The position numbers and the translations under genes are program-made. 47,879 bases of DNA from Hyphomicrobiales bacterium. Lineage in GTDB: Bacteria; Pseudomonadota; Alphaproteobacteria; Rhizobiales; JAJFHC01. The notes beneath the pieces are model-generated. The model searched no databases. It saw only the letters and a program-made list of their open reading frames with translations, and had not been told where the DNA came from. Positions 31,915 through 40,374 of this stretch are shown here, piece after piece (within the stretch, counting starts at the first letter, position 1; each line of letters opens with the position of its first letter). Location of the stretch: the NCBI GenBank assembly GCA_021775835.1, contig JAJFHC010000009.1, positions 1 to 47,879 of the forward strand, in the 5' to 3' direction.

Positions 31915-32792
31915 CAATTGTCATCCTTGATATTGGCGGTCGGTGCGCTGCCGACAGGTGGTGTCAGGCGTACGCCTTCCCAGTCTTCCAGACGGTTTCT
32001 TGTCGCGTCCCAGTCCCTGGCTGACGCCTTCACGATAATGGCTTCCACCAGTGTAACGGCGCCAACCTGGCTGTCCCAGGCGGTACCGTTCTCAACCGGC
32101 ACTGCGAGCACATGGGTGCTGTAACGGGCGATTGGCGAGAGCCATTTGTCGGTGACTGCGACGATCGAGGATTGCCGCTTTTTCGTAATCACCTGGGCAA
32201 GATCCGTAAGGCTTGGCTGATAGCGCCGGAAGTCGAACATGACGACCACGTCCTGACGGCGCATTCTCAGAACGTAATCGGGCCACAGTTCCGGGTTTGA
32301 GGGGATGTGGTGCACCCGGCTGCGGAACTGCCTGAGATGGATCGACAGAAGAGTGGCAATGCTGTCGCTCACGCGCCCACCGATCAGAAAAATGTTACGG
32401 GTGGGATCGGCGATCAGGTCGCAGGCGCTGTCAAATTGCTGCTGGGAGATCCCGGCACTCATTTCCCGGACATGGGTCGCAATCCGGTCGGCATAGTCTT
32501 CCAGGAATCGTCCAGGAGCCGTCGGGGCTTCGGTGAGTTTCAACTGGACGGGAGAACGATAGCTTTCTTTCAGTTCACCGATCAGCCGGCGCTGAAATTC
32601 CTGGTATCCGTTGCAGCCGATCTTGGCCACAAAACGCGTGATCGAAGGGGCGCTGACCCCGGATCGTCCGGCCAGTTCCTGAATTGTCTGAAGTCCGGCA
32701 AACGGATAGTCCGCCAGAAGTGCACTGGCGACTTTCTGCTCACTCGCCGTCAGGCGAGGGACGAGATTTTCGATGGTTTCCTTGACGATCAC
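31914..32792 (-). CDS. RpiR-family transcriptional regulator with SIS domain, 292 aa
   Basis: The N-terminal HTH_6 domain (about 1-78) shows LTASEQKVASALLADYPFAG, then IQELAGRSGVSAPSITRF and GCNGYQEFQRRL. The C-terminal SIS domain (about 105-255) shows IFLIGGRVSDSIATLLSIHL, VVMFDFRRYQPSL and IVAVTDKWLSPIARYS. SIS domains usually bind phosphosugars, but many alphaproteobacterial RpiR proteins control amino acid or amine genes. It is divergent from the Liv-type transporter operon with a 184-bp AT-rich gap and cotranscribed with the glutamine synthetase-like gene, so it probably controls both directions. Confidence 0.9.
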   Translation of the reverse strand: MIVKETIENLVPRLTASEQKVASALLADYPFAGLQTIQELAGRSGVSAPSITRFVAKIGCNGYQEFQRRLIGELKESYRSPVQLKLTEAPTAPGRFLEDYADRIATHVREMSAGISQQQFDSACDLIADPTRNIFLIGGRVSDSIATLLSIHLRQFRSRVHHIPSNPELWPDYVLRMRRQDVVVMFDFRRYQPSLTDLAQVITKKRQSSIVAVTDKWLSPIARYSTHVLAVPVENGTAWDSQVGAVTLVEAIIVKASARDWDATRNRLEDWEGVRLTPPVGSAPTANIKDDN

Positions 32793-32871
32793 AGGTTCAC
32801 ATATCCCGTTTGGCGTTTGCAGGCGATACCCTGCGAAGACGTAGAAACATTATTGGACACTGAAAAAATAT

Positions 32872-32898
32872 AGTCAATATTCAAGTTTTTCATTGACT
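32872..32898. promoter_or_regulatory. Inverted repeat in the RpiR/Liv divergent promoter
   Basis: AGTCAAT (32872-32878) and ATTGACT (32892-32898) are perfect inverted copies, with centres 20 bp apart (two helical turns). The site lies in an AT-rich tract between the divergent RpiR and Liv genes and overlaps the -35 region of the proposed rightward promoter. It is a good candidate RpiR operator. Confidence 0.5.
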
Positions 32899-32927
32899 TT
32901 GACAAATTATTTTCTCTCAATGATGAT
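32899..32927 (+). promoter_or_regulatory. Candidate sigma70 promoter of the Liv-type operon
   Basis: A perfect TTGACA (32899-32904) is followed after 17 bp by GATGAT (32922-32927), which matches the -10 consensus at four of six positions. It lies 50 bp before the first gene of the operon and next to the inverted repeat at 32872-32898. Confidence 0.5.
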
Positions 32928-32976
32928 CTCGACAAATTCTTACGGCGAACTGCCGAAGTAGGGAAGTGCTCACTTA

Positions 32977-34806
32977 ATGACGGTATTGCCCTGGCGATAT
33001 CTTGCGATCTGTATCGTTGTCCCGGTGGCCCTCGTCATGCTGGTGGCCGGACTCGCATCGGGCGCGGGGGGCGGCATTGAAAGAACCCTGATTGTCTTCT
33101 TTATCAGCCTGACGGCGGTTGCCGGGATGGGTCTGTACAGCGGCAATTCCGGTATTCTGAGCTTTGGCCATCTGTCATTCATGGGAATTGCGGCCTATGC
33201 ATCGGGAATCCTGACCATTCCGGTGCAGATGAAAAAACTGACACTTCCCAATCTGCCGGAGATCCTGAGCTCCACCCAGCTTGATTTCCTCCCTGCGGCG
33301 GTTGTGGCCACTCTCGTGGCCATGATCGCCGCCCTTCTTGTGGGAATTGTGATCTCTCGCCTGGATGGATCCGCAGCAACCATCTCGACGTTGGCGCTCC
33401 TGATCATCGTGCACGGTCTTATCATCGGGGCCCGCGATATTACCCGGGGAAGCCAGTCGTTTTTCGGTGTGCCCAGAGTGACCGATATCTGGGTGGCGGC
33501 CATTGTCTGCGCCCTGGCACTTGTAATCGTCAGGGTGTTTCGGGATTCTGTACCCGGTTTGAAGCTCAGGGCATCGCGTGAAGATCCAATAGCTGCCGGT
33601 GCCAACGGCATCGGTATCAGGGGAGAACGGTTGCTGGCCTGGGTTGTGAGTGCGGGCGTGGTTGCGATGGCCGGGGTCGTGCTCGGCCATTTCCTTGGAG
33701 CGTTTTCACCGAAGAAATTCTATTTCGTCGACACGTTTGCTCTTTTGGCCATGCTGATTGTCGGCGGCATGACGACAATGACCGGAGCGATTATCGGCGC
33801 GGCGGCCATTACAACCGTCACGGAAGTCCTGCGCCGCCTGGAAGGTGGCGTGGAACTGTTCGGATTTCAGTTGCCGGAGGTGTTTGGGACGACCCAGATT
33901 GGCATCGGTTTGATCATACTGCTTGTCATGTTCAAACGATCGGACGGGTTGTCGGGCCTGGACGAATGGGACGAGCGGCTCCTGAAGCGCGGCGTGGGAA
34001 GATCCGACCAGGATGGCACAGGCGATGACAAGGCAGCCGGCGAACTCTCGGTCCAGAAAACCGATCAGCCCTTGGAAGCCCGCGCCCTGACCAAGCGTTT
34101 CGATGGTCTGACGGCCGTCAACGAGGTGTCCCTTTCACTGTCCCAGGGCGAAATCGTTGGGTTGATCGGGCCAAACGGGTCGGGCAAGACGACACTTCTG
34201 AACATGCTGTCGGGGGTTTTGCCGGCGACTTCGGGACAGGTATTCAAAGACAACCGGGACGTCTCCCGCCTTGCGTCTCACCAGATCGCGCGCAAGGGAG
34301 TTGCCCGGACATTTCAGAACATCCGTTTGTTCTCTGCCTTGACGGTTCATCAGAATGTTCTCGTGGCGGCGCTGAGCGACTGGCCGCGCCGGTCGGTAGG
34401 AGAGGCTTACAGACTGGCAGGGGCAGCGATGGCCTGGATGGGCGTTGCCGACAAGGCGTCGGCGAAGGCTGGAACTTTGTCTTACGGCGACCAGCGTCGT
34501 GTGGAAATTGCCCGGGCTCTGGCGCTTCGTCCGGCCTTTCTGTTTCTGGACGAACCGGCCGCCGGCATGAACCGAGAAGAAACCGACGCACTGATGGAAA
34601 CACTGCGCGACCTGAGGCAGGCTGCGGGGCTCGGTATTCTGATCGTCGACCACGATTTGCCCCTGATCATTCGATTGTGTGATCGGGTTGTCGTCCTTAA
34701 CGAGGGCAACCTGATCGCACAGGGGGATCCGGATGAGGTCCAGAAAGACCCAGCCGTCATCGAAGCCTATCTTGGCCGAAAGCATACGGCCGTGATGGAA
34801 ACATGA
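32977..34806 (+). CDS. LivM-LivG fusion: branched-chain amino acid-type ABC permease plus ATPase, 609 aa
   Basis: One chain combines an inner-membrane permease (LivM-like, about 1-325) with an ATPase (LivG-like, about 365-609). Permease hallmarks are MGLYSGNSGILSFGHLSFMG, LKLRASREDPIAAGANGIGI and MLIVGGMTTMTGAIIGAAAI. ATPase motifs are Walker A GPNGSGKTT (about residue 400), the signature TLSYGDQRRVEIARAL, Walker B FLFLDEPAAGMN and H-loop IVDHDLPLI. The linker (about 325-365) is charged and flexible. LivM-LivG fusions occur in several alphaproteobacterial transporters for amino acids, amides or urea. This is the first gene of a plus-strand operon, and the substrate is inferred from the hydrolases at its end. 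Confidence 0.93.
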   Translation: MTVLPWRYLAICIVVPVALVMLVAGLASGAGGGIERTLIVFFISLTAVAGMGLYSGNSGILSFGHLSFMGIAAYASGILTIPVQMKKLTLPNLPEILSSTQLDFLPAAVVATLVAMIAALLVGIVISRLDGSAATISTLALLIIVHGLIIGARDITRGSQSFFGVPRVTDIWVAAIVCALALVIVRVFRDSVPGLKLRASREDPIAAGANGIGIRGERLLAWVVSAGVVAMAGVVLGHFLGAFSPKKFYFVDTFALLAMLIVGGMTTMTGAIIGAAAITTVTEVLRRLEGGVELFGFQLPEVFGTTQIGIGLIILLVMFKRSDGLSGLDEWDERLLKRGVGRSDQDGTGDDKAAGELSVQKTDQPLEARALTKRFDGLTAVNEVSLSLSQGEIVGLIGPNGSGKTTLLNMLSGVLPATSGQVFKDNRDVSRLASHQIARKGVARTFQNIRLFSALTVHQNVLVAALSDWPRRSVGEAYRLAGAAMAWMGVADKASAKAGTLSYGDQRRVEIARALALRPAFLFLDEPAAGMNREETDALMETLRDLRQAAGLGILIVDHDLPLIIRLCDRVVVLNEGNLIAQGDPDEVQKDPAVIEAYLGRKHTAVMET

Positions 34807-34835
34807 ACCGCGTATAATAACGGGAGGAACCTAAA

Positions 34836-36002
34836 ATGCGCAAAAACCTGACGACTCTTGCCTTTGCCAGTGCCCTGGCAATGGCGGCATTCGGTCCGGC
34901 GACGGCTGCCGATGAGATTACCATCGGCGTCGCCACGGCACAGACCGGCGCACTGGCGCCATTTGACGGTCCTGTGATCGAAGGATTCAAGATTGCCATC
35001 GACGAGATCAACGCGGCCGGGGGCATTGGCGGCAAGATCATGATCAAGACAATCGACAAGGACGTCCGGTCGGATCCGGCGCAAACGTCGATTGCAGCAC
35101 AGGAGCTGGCGGACGCCAAAGTCAACGTGATGGTGTTGCCGTGTGATGCCGACCCGGCGTTTGCGGCTGCCGCGATTGCGGGAGGCGCAAAAATACCGGC
35201 GTTCTCGACATGCGCGTCTTCTCCCACTTTGCCGATCATGGGAGGCGACTTCATGTTTGCCAATTTCCCCGGCGACAATGTGCAGGCAACGGTTTCCGCC
35301 AAATGGGCCTTTGACCAGGGCCATCGCTCGGTCTATTTGCTCTATTCCCCGGACTCCCAATACACGACCCTGCCGCTCTATTTCGGCGATGTCATGGAGA
35401 AACTGGGCGGCAAGATTGCCGGCAAGTCGACCTACAAACTCGAACAGCAGGACTTTTCTGCTGAAGTTACCAAGATCAAGGCCATCAGCCCGCAACCGGA
35501 TGTCATCATGACGTCTGCCTATGAGCCGGACTTTCCAGCGTTCATCAAGCAGCTCCGGTCAGCCGGTGTGACGTCGCAGGTGATTGGATCCGACGGTATC
35601 GATTCCGCCACAACATTTTCTCTGGGCAGCGCAACCGAAGGCGTTGTGTTCTCTACGGCGGGTCATGCTACGCCGGGCAGCGAACTTGAAAAGTTCAACG
35701 CCCTGTACAAGGAAAAGACCGGCAAGGAGTCGGAAACCGTGTTCAATGCTATCGGTTACGATCTTGTCAAAGTGATCGAAGCGGCGGTAATGGCCGCAGG
35801 CGACACAGACCCGGTCAAGTTGCGCGATGCCATAGCCGGCCTGGAAAATGTCCAGGGTGCGACCAGCAAGATCACCTACAAGGGTACGCAGGGTATGCCC
35901 GTGCGTGAAGTCTCGCTCATTCGTGTCAAGGGCGGAAAGCGTGAACTGGTAGGCCAGCCGTCGCCTGACGCCGCGCTCATCCCAGCACCACGCATGCAAT
36001 AA
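34836..36002 (+). CDS. LivK-like periplasmic amino acid/amide-binding protein, 388 aa
   Basis: This is the receptor of the Liv-type importer. A signal peptide covers about 1-24 (LTTLAFASALAMAAFGPATA before ADEITIG). The mature protein is a Peripla_BP_6 fold: IGVATAQTGALAPFDGPVIE, GFKIAIDEINAAGGIGGKIM, and the ligand-pocket region FSTCASSPTLPIMG. The pocket differs from leucine-binding LivK in having SPTLP after the Ser/Cys stretch, so the ligand may not be a branched-chain amino acid. Shine-Dalgarno GGGAGGA precedes ATG 34836. It lies between the LivMG fusion and LivF. Confidence 0.92.
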   Translation: MRKNLTTLAFASALAMAAFGPATAADEITIGVATAQTGALAPFDGPVIEGFKIAIDEINAAGGIGGKIMIKTIDKDVRSDPAQTSIAAQELADAKVNVMVLPCDADPAFAAAAIAGGAKIPAFSTCASSPTLPIMGGDFMFANFPGDNVQATVSAKWAFDQGHRSVYLLYSPDSQYTTLPLYFGDVMEKLGGKIAGKSTYKLEQQDFSAEVTKIKAISPQPDVIMTSAYEPDFPAFIKQLRSAGVTSQVIGSDGIDSATTFSLGSATEGVVFSTAGHATPGSELEKFNALYKEKTGKESETVFNAIGYDLVKVIEAAVMAAGDTDPVKLRDAIAGLENVQGATSKITYKGTQGMPVREVSLIRVKGGKRELVGQPSPDAALIPAPRMQ

Positions 36003-36022
36003 GCCGGCAGGTGGATTGTACG

Positions 36023-36736
36023 ATGCCGCTGCTGTCGATCGATAATCTCAAAGTCCGCTACGGAGCGGTCGAGGCGGTCAGGGGCATCACCATAGATGTC
36101 GAGGAGGGCGAACTTGTTGCCCTCCTCGGTGCCAACGGTGCTGGGAAATCGTCGTCGCTCAATGCCGTCATCGGCCTTGTGCCGGTGGAGAGTGGCCACG
36201 TGGAATTCGACAACCGGGACATTTCTCACGTGGCCACGGAGATGCTCGTCCGGCAGGGCATAACTCTCGCTCCGGAAGGGCGTCGAATATTTGCCAGCCT
36301 GTCGGTGTTTGAGAACCTTCGGCTCGGCGCGTATGGACGGCGGGACAAGGTCCGGATCTCGACGACCTACGACCGCGTATTTGATCTCTTTCCCATTTTG
36401 AAAGACCGGCAACAACAACTGGCCGGAACCTTGTCAGGTGGCCAGCAACAGATGCTCGCCATCGGCAGGGCGCTTATGAGCGAACCCAAGATGCTGCTTC
36501 TTGATGAGCCGTCACTGGGTTTGGCACCACAGATCGTGGAAACAATATTCGAGCTGATTGCAACACTGCGCCGTCAGGGAATAACGATTCTTCTGGTCGA
36601 ACAGAATGTCGCGATGTCACTTGATGTGATCGACCGCGGATACGTCATGTCCGGGGGCGAAATCATCGATTCAGGTACGGCGTCGGAACTCAAATCCTCT
36701 CATATCGTCGAACAGGCGTACATGGGCGCGCACTAG
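36023..36736 (+). CDS. LivF-like ABC transporter ATPase, 237 aa
   Basis: This is the second ATPase of the importer, partner of the LivG half of the fusion. Walker A GANGAGKSS, LivF-type LAPEGRRIFASLSVFENLRL, signature LSGGQQQMLAIGRAL, Walker B MLLLDEPSLGLAP and LVEQNVAMSL are all present. I take ATG 36023 because AGGTGG lies 8 nt upstream; GTG 36011 is in frame but has no site of its own. It is 20 bp after the binding-protein gene. Confidence 0.93.
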   Translation: MPLLSIDNLKVRYGAVEAVRGITIDVEEGELVALLGANGAGKSSSLNAVIGLVPVESGHVEFDNRDISHVATEMLVRQGITLAPEGRRIFASLSVFENLRLGAYGRRDKVRISTTYDRVFDLFPILKDRQQQLAGTLSGGQQQMLAIGRALMSEPKMLLLDEPSLGLAPQIVETIFELIATLRRQGITILLVEQNVAMSLDVIDRGYVMSGGEIIDSGTASELKSSHIVEQAYMGAH

Positions 36737-36744
36737 GGTCTGCA

Positions 36745-37638
36745 ATGGAACTTTTTGTACAACAGACGATCAACGCGATTTCACTGGGCGGTACCTACGC
36801 GCTTCTGGCGCTTGGACTGGCCATCGTGTTTTCGGTGATGGGCATGATCAACTTCGCCCACGGCGAGCTGATGACCACGTCGGGTTACACGTTGCTTTAC
36901 TGTGGTCTTGCGGGCGTGCCCTTTTTGATCTCCGTGCCCCTGGCAATCGCGGTTGCCATGGCCGCAGCCATGTTGATGGAACGCATCGCTTTCCGGCCTG
37001 TGCGCAATGCCAGCCCGGCCACGATGCTGGTGACAAGCTTTGCCGTGGCGATCATCCTGCAGACCCTGTTCCAGAATTTCATCGCCAAGCGCTCCAAGCC
37101 CGTCATTCTACCCGATGCGCTTGCCGAGAGCATTGCCATTGGCGACTTTCTGATCGGCATAAACAAACTGATCGCTATCGCTGCGACTGTCCTGATGCTG
37201 ATTTTCTTGAACGGCTTTTTCAAACGGGCATCGGTAGGGATAGCCATGCGGGCCGCTGCCGAGGATTTTCCGATCGCGCGGCTCATGGGGGTGCGCGCCA
37301 ATGCGGTGATCGCCGGCGCATTTGCCATATCCGGTATGCTGGCGGGCGTTGCTGCAGTGCTGTGGGTATCACAGCGGGCCTCGGTCGACCCGCTGATGGG
37401 TTTCGTTCCGGTATTGAAGGCTTTCATCGCCGCCATACTGGGTGGGCTGGGCAGCCTCACCGGAGCGGTTGCGGGAGGTTTTCTGCTTGGCTTCATCGAG
37501 ATATACCTCACTGCCTTCCTGCCGGATCATTTGCTGGAATTCAAGGAGCCGATCGGCCTGGGTATTGTCGTGCTGGTCCTGCTCTGGCGGCCGAACGGAC
37601 TCATCCCGGCGGCGGGCTTTGGAAAGGTAAAGGTCTAG
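36745..37638 (+). CDS. LivH-like ABC transporter permease, 297 aa
   Basis: This is the second permease, partner of the LivM half of the fusion. It has about eight hydrophobic segments and LivH hallmarks: ISLGGTYALLALGLAIVFSV, MGMINFAHGELMTTSGY, and the cytoplasmic EAA-like loop MRAAAEDFPIARLMGVRAN. Its end is WRPNGLIPAAGFGKVKV. It starts 8 bp after livF and ends 3 bp before the N-formylglutamate amidohydrolase-like gene, so all are one transcript. Confidence 0.93.
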   Translation: MELFVQQTINAISLGGTYALLALGLAIVFSVMGMINFAHGELMTTSGYTLLYCGLAGVPFLISVPLAIAVAMAAAMLMERIAFRPVRNASPATMLVTSFAVAIILQTLFQNFIAKRSKPVILPDALAESIAIGDFLIGINKLIAIAATVLMLIFLNGFFKRASVGIAMRAAAEDFPIARLMGVRANAVIAGAFAISGMLAGVAAVLWVSQRASVDPLMGFVPVLKAFIAAILGGLGSLTGAVAGGFLLGFIEIYLTAFLPDHLLEFKEPIGLGIVVLVLLWRPNGLIPAAGFGKVKV

Positions 37639-37641
37639 GCG

Positions 37642-38460
37642 GTGGCATTGGATCACGGGCATAGGGATGCGGAGCCGTTGTTGAGCAGCGGTGACGTGGC
37701 GCCGGTGGAGCTCGTAAACCCCGCAGGGCGCAGCGCTGTGGTGCTGACGTGTGAGCACGCGGGCAGGGCCATTCCGGCAAAGCTTGGCGATCTGGGCGTC
37801 TCCGCGTCCGACATGGAACGGCACATCGCATATGACATCGGCGCGGAGGGCCTGTCCCGGCTCTTGAGTGCTGCCCTGGATGCACCCCTTGTCATGCAAC
37901 GCTACAGCCGGTTGGTGATCGACTGCAACAGGCCTCTCGAGGCGCCCGATTGCATGCCTGAAGTGAGCGACGGGACAGTTGTGCCGGCGAATCACAACCT
38001 GGATGCTGTGCAGCGTGCCAAGCGATATGACGAGATCCATCAGGCGTTTCATGATCAGGTATCGCGGTTGCTCGATGCGCGGATGCTGGGGCGCGAAGAG
38101 ACGTTGCTGCTGTCTGTTCACAGCTTTACACCCTGCCTTGCGGGCGTAGACCGCCCCTGGCATGTCGGGCTTCTGTACAATCGGGACAAACGGGTCAGTG
38201 ACGGACTGATGGAAGCGCTGGAGCAGCATACATCGGGGCTCAGAATGGAATTCAACGAGCCCTATAAGATTGAAGATGATTCTGACTATACAATTCCGGT
38301 GCACGGCGAGGCGCGTGGATTGCCTCATGTGCTGCTCGAGGTTCGCAACAATGAAATTGCCGAAGGCACCGGACAGGAACGCTGGGCCGAGTGGCTGAAT
38401 CTTGCGACGCGCGATGTCGTCCATCGCCTATTTGAGAACAGGGACCAGACTGATGGCTGA
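37642..38460 (+). CDS. N-formylglutamate amidohydrolase-family protein (HutG2-like), 272 aa
   Basis: This is a predicted zinc amidohydrolase that cleaves N-formyl (or similar N-acyl) amino acids. Family marks are VLTCEHAGRAIPAKLGDLGV, DIGAEGLSRLL, YSRLVIDCNRP, LLSVHSFTP and LPHVLLEVRNNEI. Translation probably starts at GTG 37642, just 3 bp after the livH stop. No ATG is available nearby. It sits with a transporter rather than with histidine (hut) genes, so its natural substrate is probably not from histidine breakdown; an imported N-acyl compound is more likely. Confidence 0.85.
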   Translation: MALDHGHRDAEPLLSSGDVAPVELVNPAGRSAVVLTCEHAGRAIPAKLGDLGVSASDMERHIAYDIGAEGLSRLLSAALDAPLVMQRYSRLVIDCNRPLEAPDCMPEVSDGTVVPANHNLDAVQRAKRYDEIHQAFHDQVSRLLDARMLGREETLLLSVHSFTPCLAGVDRPWHVGLLYNRDKRVSDGLMEALEQHTSGLRMEFNEPYKIEDDSDYTIPVHGEARGLPHVLLEVRNNEIAEGTGQERWAEWLNLATRDVVHRLFENRDQTDG

Positions 38461-39118
38461 ACCGACTCCGACAACCCGTGAGATCCCTCTTGTGCCGGCA
38501 CAGTCGGCACTGCTTTACATAGATGTCCAGAATTTTTCGGTGCGTCGTGACGGCGGCGAATTCAAGGATGTGTCCCAGGCCGATATCGAGGACAAGTACG
38601 GATACTACTTTGATCGCCTCAAGACCGTTGCCATTCCCAACATGCAGAAGCTTCAGTCGGCCTCCAGGGCGGCGGGCGTCGAGGTCATGTACACCACGAT
38701 TGAAAGCCTGACGCTGGATGGTCGTGATCGAAGCCTGGATTACAAGATCACCGGTTTCAACGTGGCAAAGGGGTCGTATGACGGCAAGGTCATTGACGAG
38801 ATTGCGCCGGGGGCTGACGAGATCGTTTTGCCGAAATCGTCTTCCAGCGTGTTTGTGTCGACGCATATCGACTACATCCTGCGCAATCTGGGTGTCCGTC
38901 AATTGGTGTTGAGCGGTCTGGTAACGGACCAGTGTGTGGAGTCGGCGGTCCGGGATGCCTGCGATCTGGGTTATCTTGTGACGCTGGTCCCCGATGCCTG
39001 CGCCACCTACAGCCAGGCCCGGCACGACACGTCGATCAGCGCCATCAGTGGCTATTGCCGCCAGGTATCGACTGACGATCTGATTGAGGAGCTTTCGGTT
39101 CCTGATTTTCTGTTCTGA
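38453..39118 (+). CDS. Isochorismatase-family cysteine hydrolase, 221 aa
   Basis: This is an amidase-type hydrolase of the group with nicotinamidase, N-carbamoylsarcosine amidase and ureidoacrylate amidohydrolase. The catalytic triad is visible: Asp24 (LLYIDVQN), Lys128 (EIVLPKSSSS) and Cys161 (LVTDQCVESAVRDA). Its start overlaps the upstream stop by 8 nt. The frame also opens at 38402, but that would reach further into the preceding gene. Release of ammonia from an amide or carbamoyl group would feed the glutamine synthetase-like enzyme across the divergent promoter. N-carbamoylsarcosine amidase is an attractive guess, given sarcosine dehydrogenases elsewhere in the window, but it is unproven. 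Confidence 0.87.
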   Translation: MAEPTPTTREIPLVPAQSALLYIDVQNFSVRRDGGEFKDVSQADIEDKYGYYFDRLKTVAIPNMQKLQSASRAAGVEVMYTTIESLTLDGRDRSLDYKITGFNVAKGSYDGKVIDEIAPGADEIVLPKSSSSVFVSTHIDYILRNLGVRQLVLSGLVTDQCVESAVRDACDLGYLVTLVPDACATYSQARHDTSISAISGYCRQVSTDDLIEELSVPDFLF

Positions 39119-39395
39119 CGGGTGGCTGTAATGCAAGTGCGTCTGGTTGTGAGTAGACAAAAGGCATCCAGACAAATGACTATGGGCATGTGAAAGTCGT
39201 ATCGACCTTCGGTTCAACATGACCTGCCTGATGTTCTAGTCATCTCCAAGCAGATGAGAGTTCAATGTAAGCCCTTAACCTTCTGTGTTCGGCGTTTAAA
39301 CCGCGGATGCGACAGTCTTGGGGCTTGCGGCATCAGATGACTTTGTGGAACAAAGGCGCTTCGTTGATGTAATCGGGCAAAAGGAAATCTGTGCC

Positions 39396-40088
39396 GTGTC
39401 AAAAGCGTTGTTGGACATACAACCGGTCGAACGAACAGAGACCCTCGGCAAAAAGGTGCGTGGCGAACTCCGTGCCGCGATCATGGCAGGCAGGTTCCGG
39501 CCCGGAGAAAAGCTTACGATCCGTGCAGTCGCATCGGCATTGAATGTCAGTCTGACACCAGCACGCGAAGCGCTGTACAATCTTGCTGCCGAAGGCGCAT
39601 TAGAAATGCGTGCCAACGGTTCTGTCTATGTGCCGACACTGACGATGGAGCGCATTGACGAGCTGACCAAGATCAGAACATCGCTGGAAGGACTCGCGGC
39701 CCGTGAGGCCGCGGTAAAAGTGAGTGACCACGATGTCGCAGAGGCGCGCAGCATCAACGACATGCTTGTTGCGGCTGATGAGGAGGAAGACTACCCGTCC
39801 CTGTTCGGGCTGAACTGGCGGTTTCATTTTCTCATCTACCAGGCTGCCGACATGCCCCAGCTGCTCCGCATGATAGAAGGGTGCTGGTTGATGACGGGCT
39901 CGTATCTGAACATGATCTATCCCGACTATGGTCGACGGTCTGACGGTATCAACAATCACAACCGGATCATTGAGGCGCTTGAAGCCCGGAATCCAGATGA
40001 CCTTGCCGCGGCTGTGTGTCAGGATATCGATTTTGCGGCACGTGTTTTGATGAACATCATCGAACAAGACCAGCAATCAAGTACTTAG
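39396..40088 (+). CDS. GntR-family regulator with FCD domain, 230 aa
   Basis: The winged helix (about 18-85) shows KVRGELRAAIMAGRFRPGEK, then LTIRAVASALNVSLTPAREA and LAAEGALEMRANG. The FCD domain (about 92-220) has LTKIRTSLEGLAAREAA, NWRFHFLIYQAAD and NNHNRIIEALEARN with its metal-binding His residues. The frame opens from TTG 39318; I prefer GTG 39396, which has AAGGA upstream and gives a normal family length, though the start is uncertain. It lies upstream of and parallel to the E1 operon, whose promoter holds a 14-bp palindrome that this protein probably recognises. Confidence 0.85.
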   Translation: MSKALLDIQPVERTETLGKKVRGELRAAIMAGRFRPGEKLTIRAVASALNVSLTPAREALYNLAAEGALEMRANGSVYVPTLTMERIDELTKIRTSLEGLAAREAAVKVSDHDVAEARSINDMLVAADEEEDYPSLFGLNWRFHFLIYQAADMPQLLRMIEGCWLMTGSYLNMIYPDYGRRSDGINNHNRIIEALEARNPDDLAAAVCQDIDFAARVLMNIIEQDQQSST

Positions 40089-40330
40089 GTCGACCGGCCC
40101 GGCGAGAACCTGGCGGAGTTTACCCGAAACGCTGCTTGATCGGGATCTATCGCGGTTCTGAGCGCAGGCCAGAATTGTGATGCCAGGTCTACTCTGATCT
40201 GACAACCCGGGTTTCCAGGCCCGAAAACTTGTTTCCCTTGGATAAATAGAGTTCACTAGGAGGAATTCGCGCAATCAGCGGTCGAGTGACTTGTCAATCG
40301 ACTGTCTGGGAGTTCATCTTCGGCGATAAT

Positions 40331-40344
40331 TTTGTTATAACAAA
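40331..40344. promoter_or_regulatory. Perfect 14-bp palindrome TTTGTTATAACAAA overlapping a -10 element
   Basis: The 14-bp sequence is its own reverse complement. It contains TATAAC (40336-40341), a good -10, with a weak TTCATC at a 17-bp spacing, and lies 30 bp before ATG 40375. A GntR/FCD regulator is encoded directly upstream. The layout suggests repression by blocking RNA polymerase. Confidence 0.6.
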
Positions 40345-40374
40345 TAACATCAACGAGATTACCGGGAGACGACA

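Noticed and set aside
39240..39257. TCATCT/AGATGA inverted repeat upstream of the second GntR gene
   Set aside because: Only 6-bp arms, no T run and no promoter element nearby. It is too weak to call a terminator or operator.
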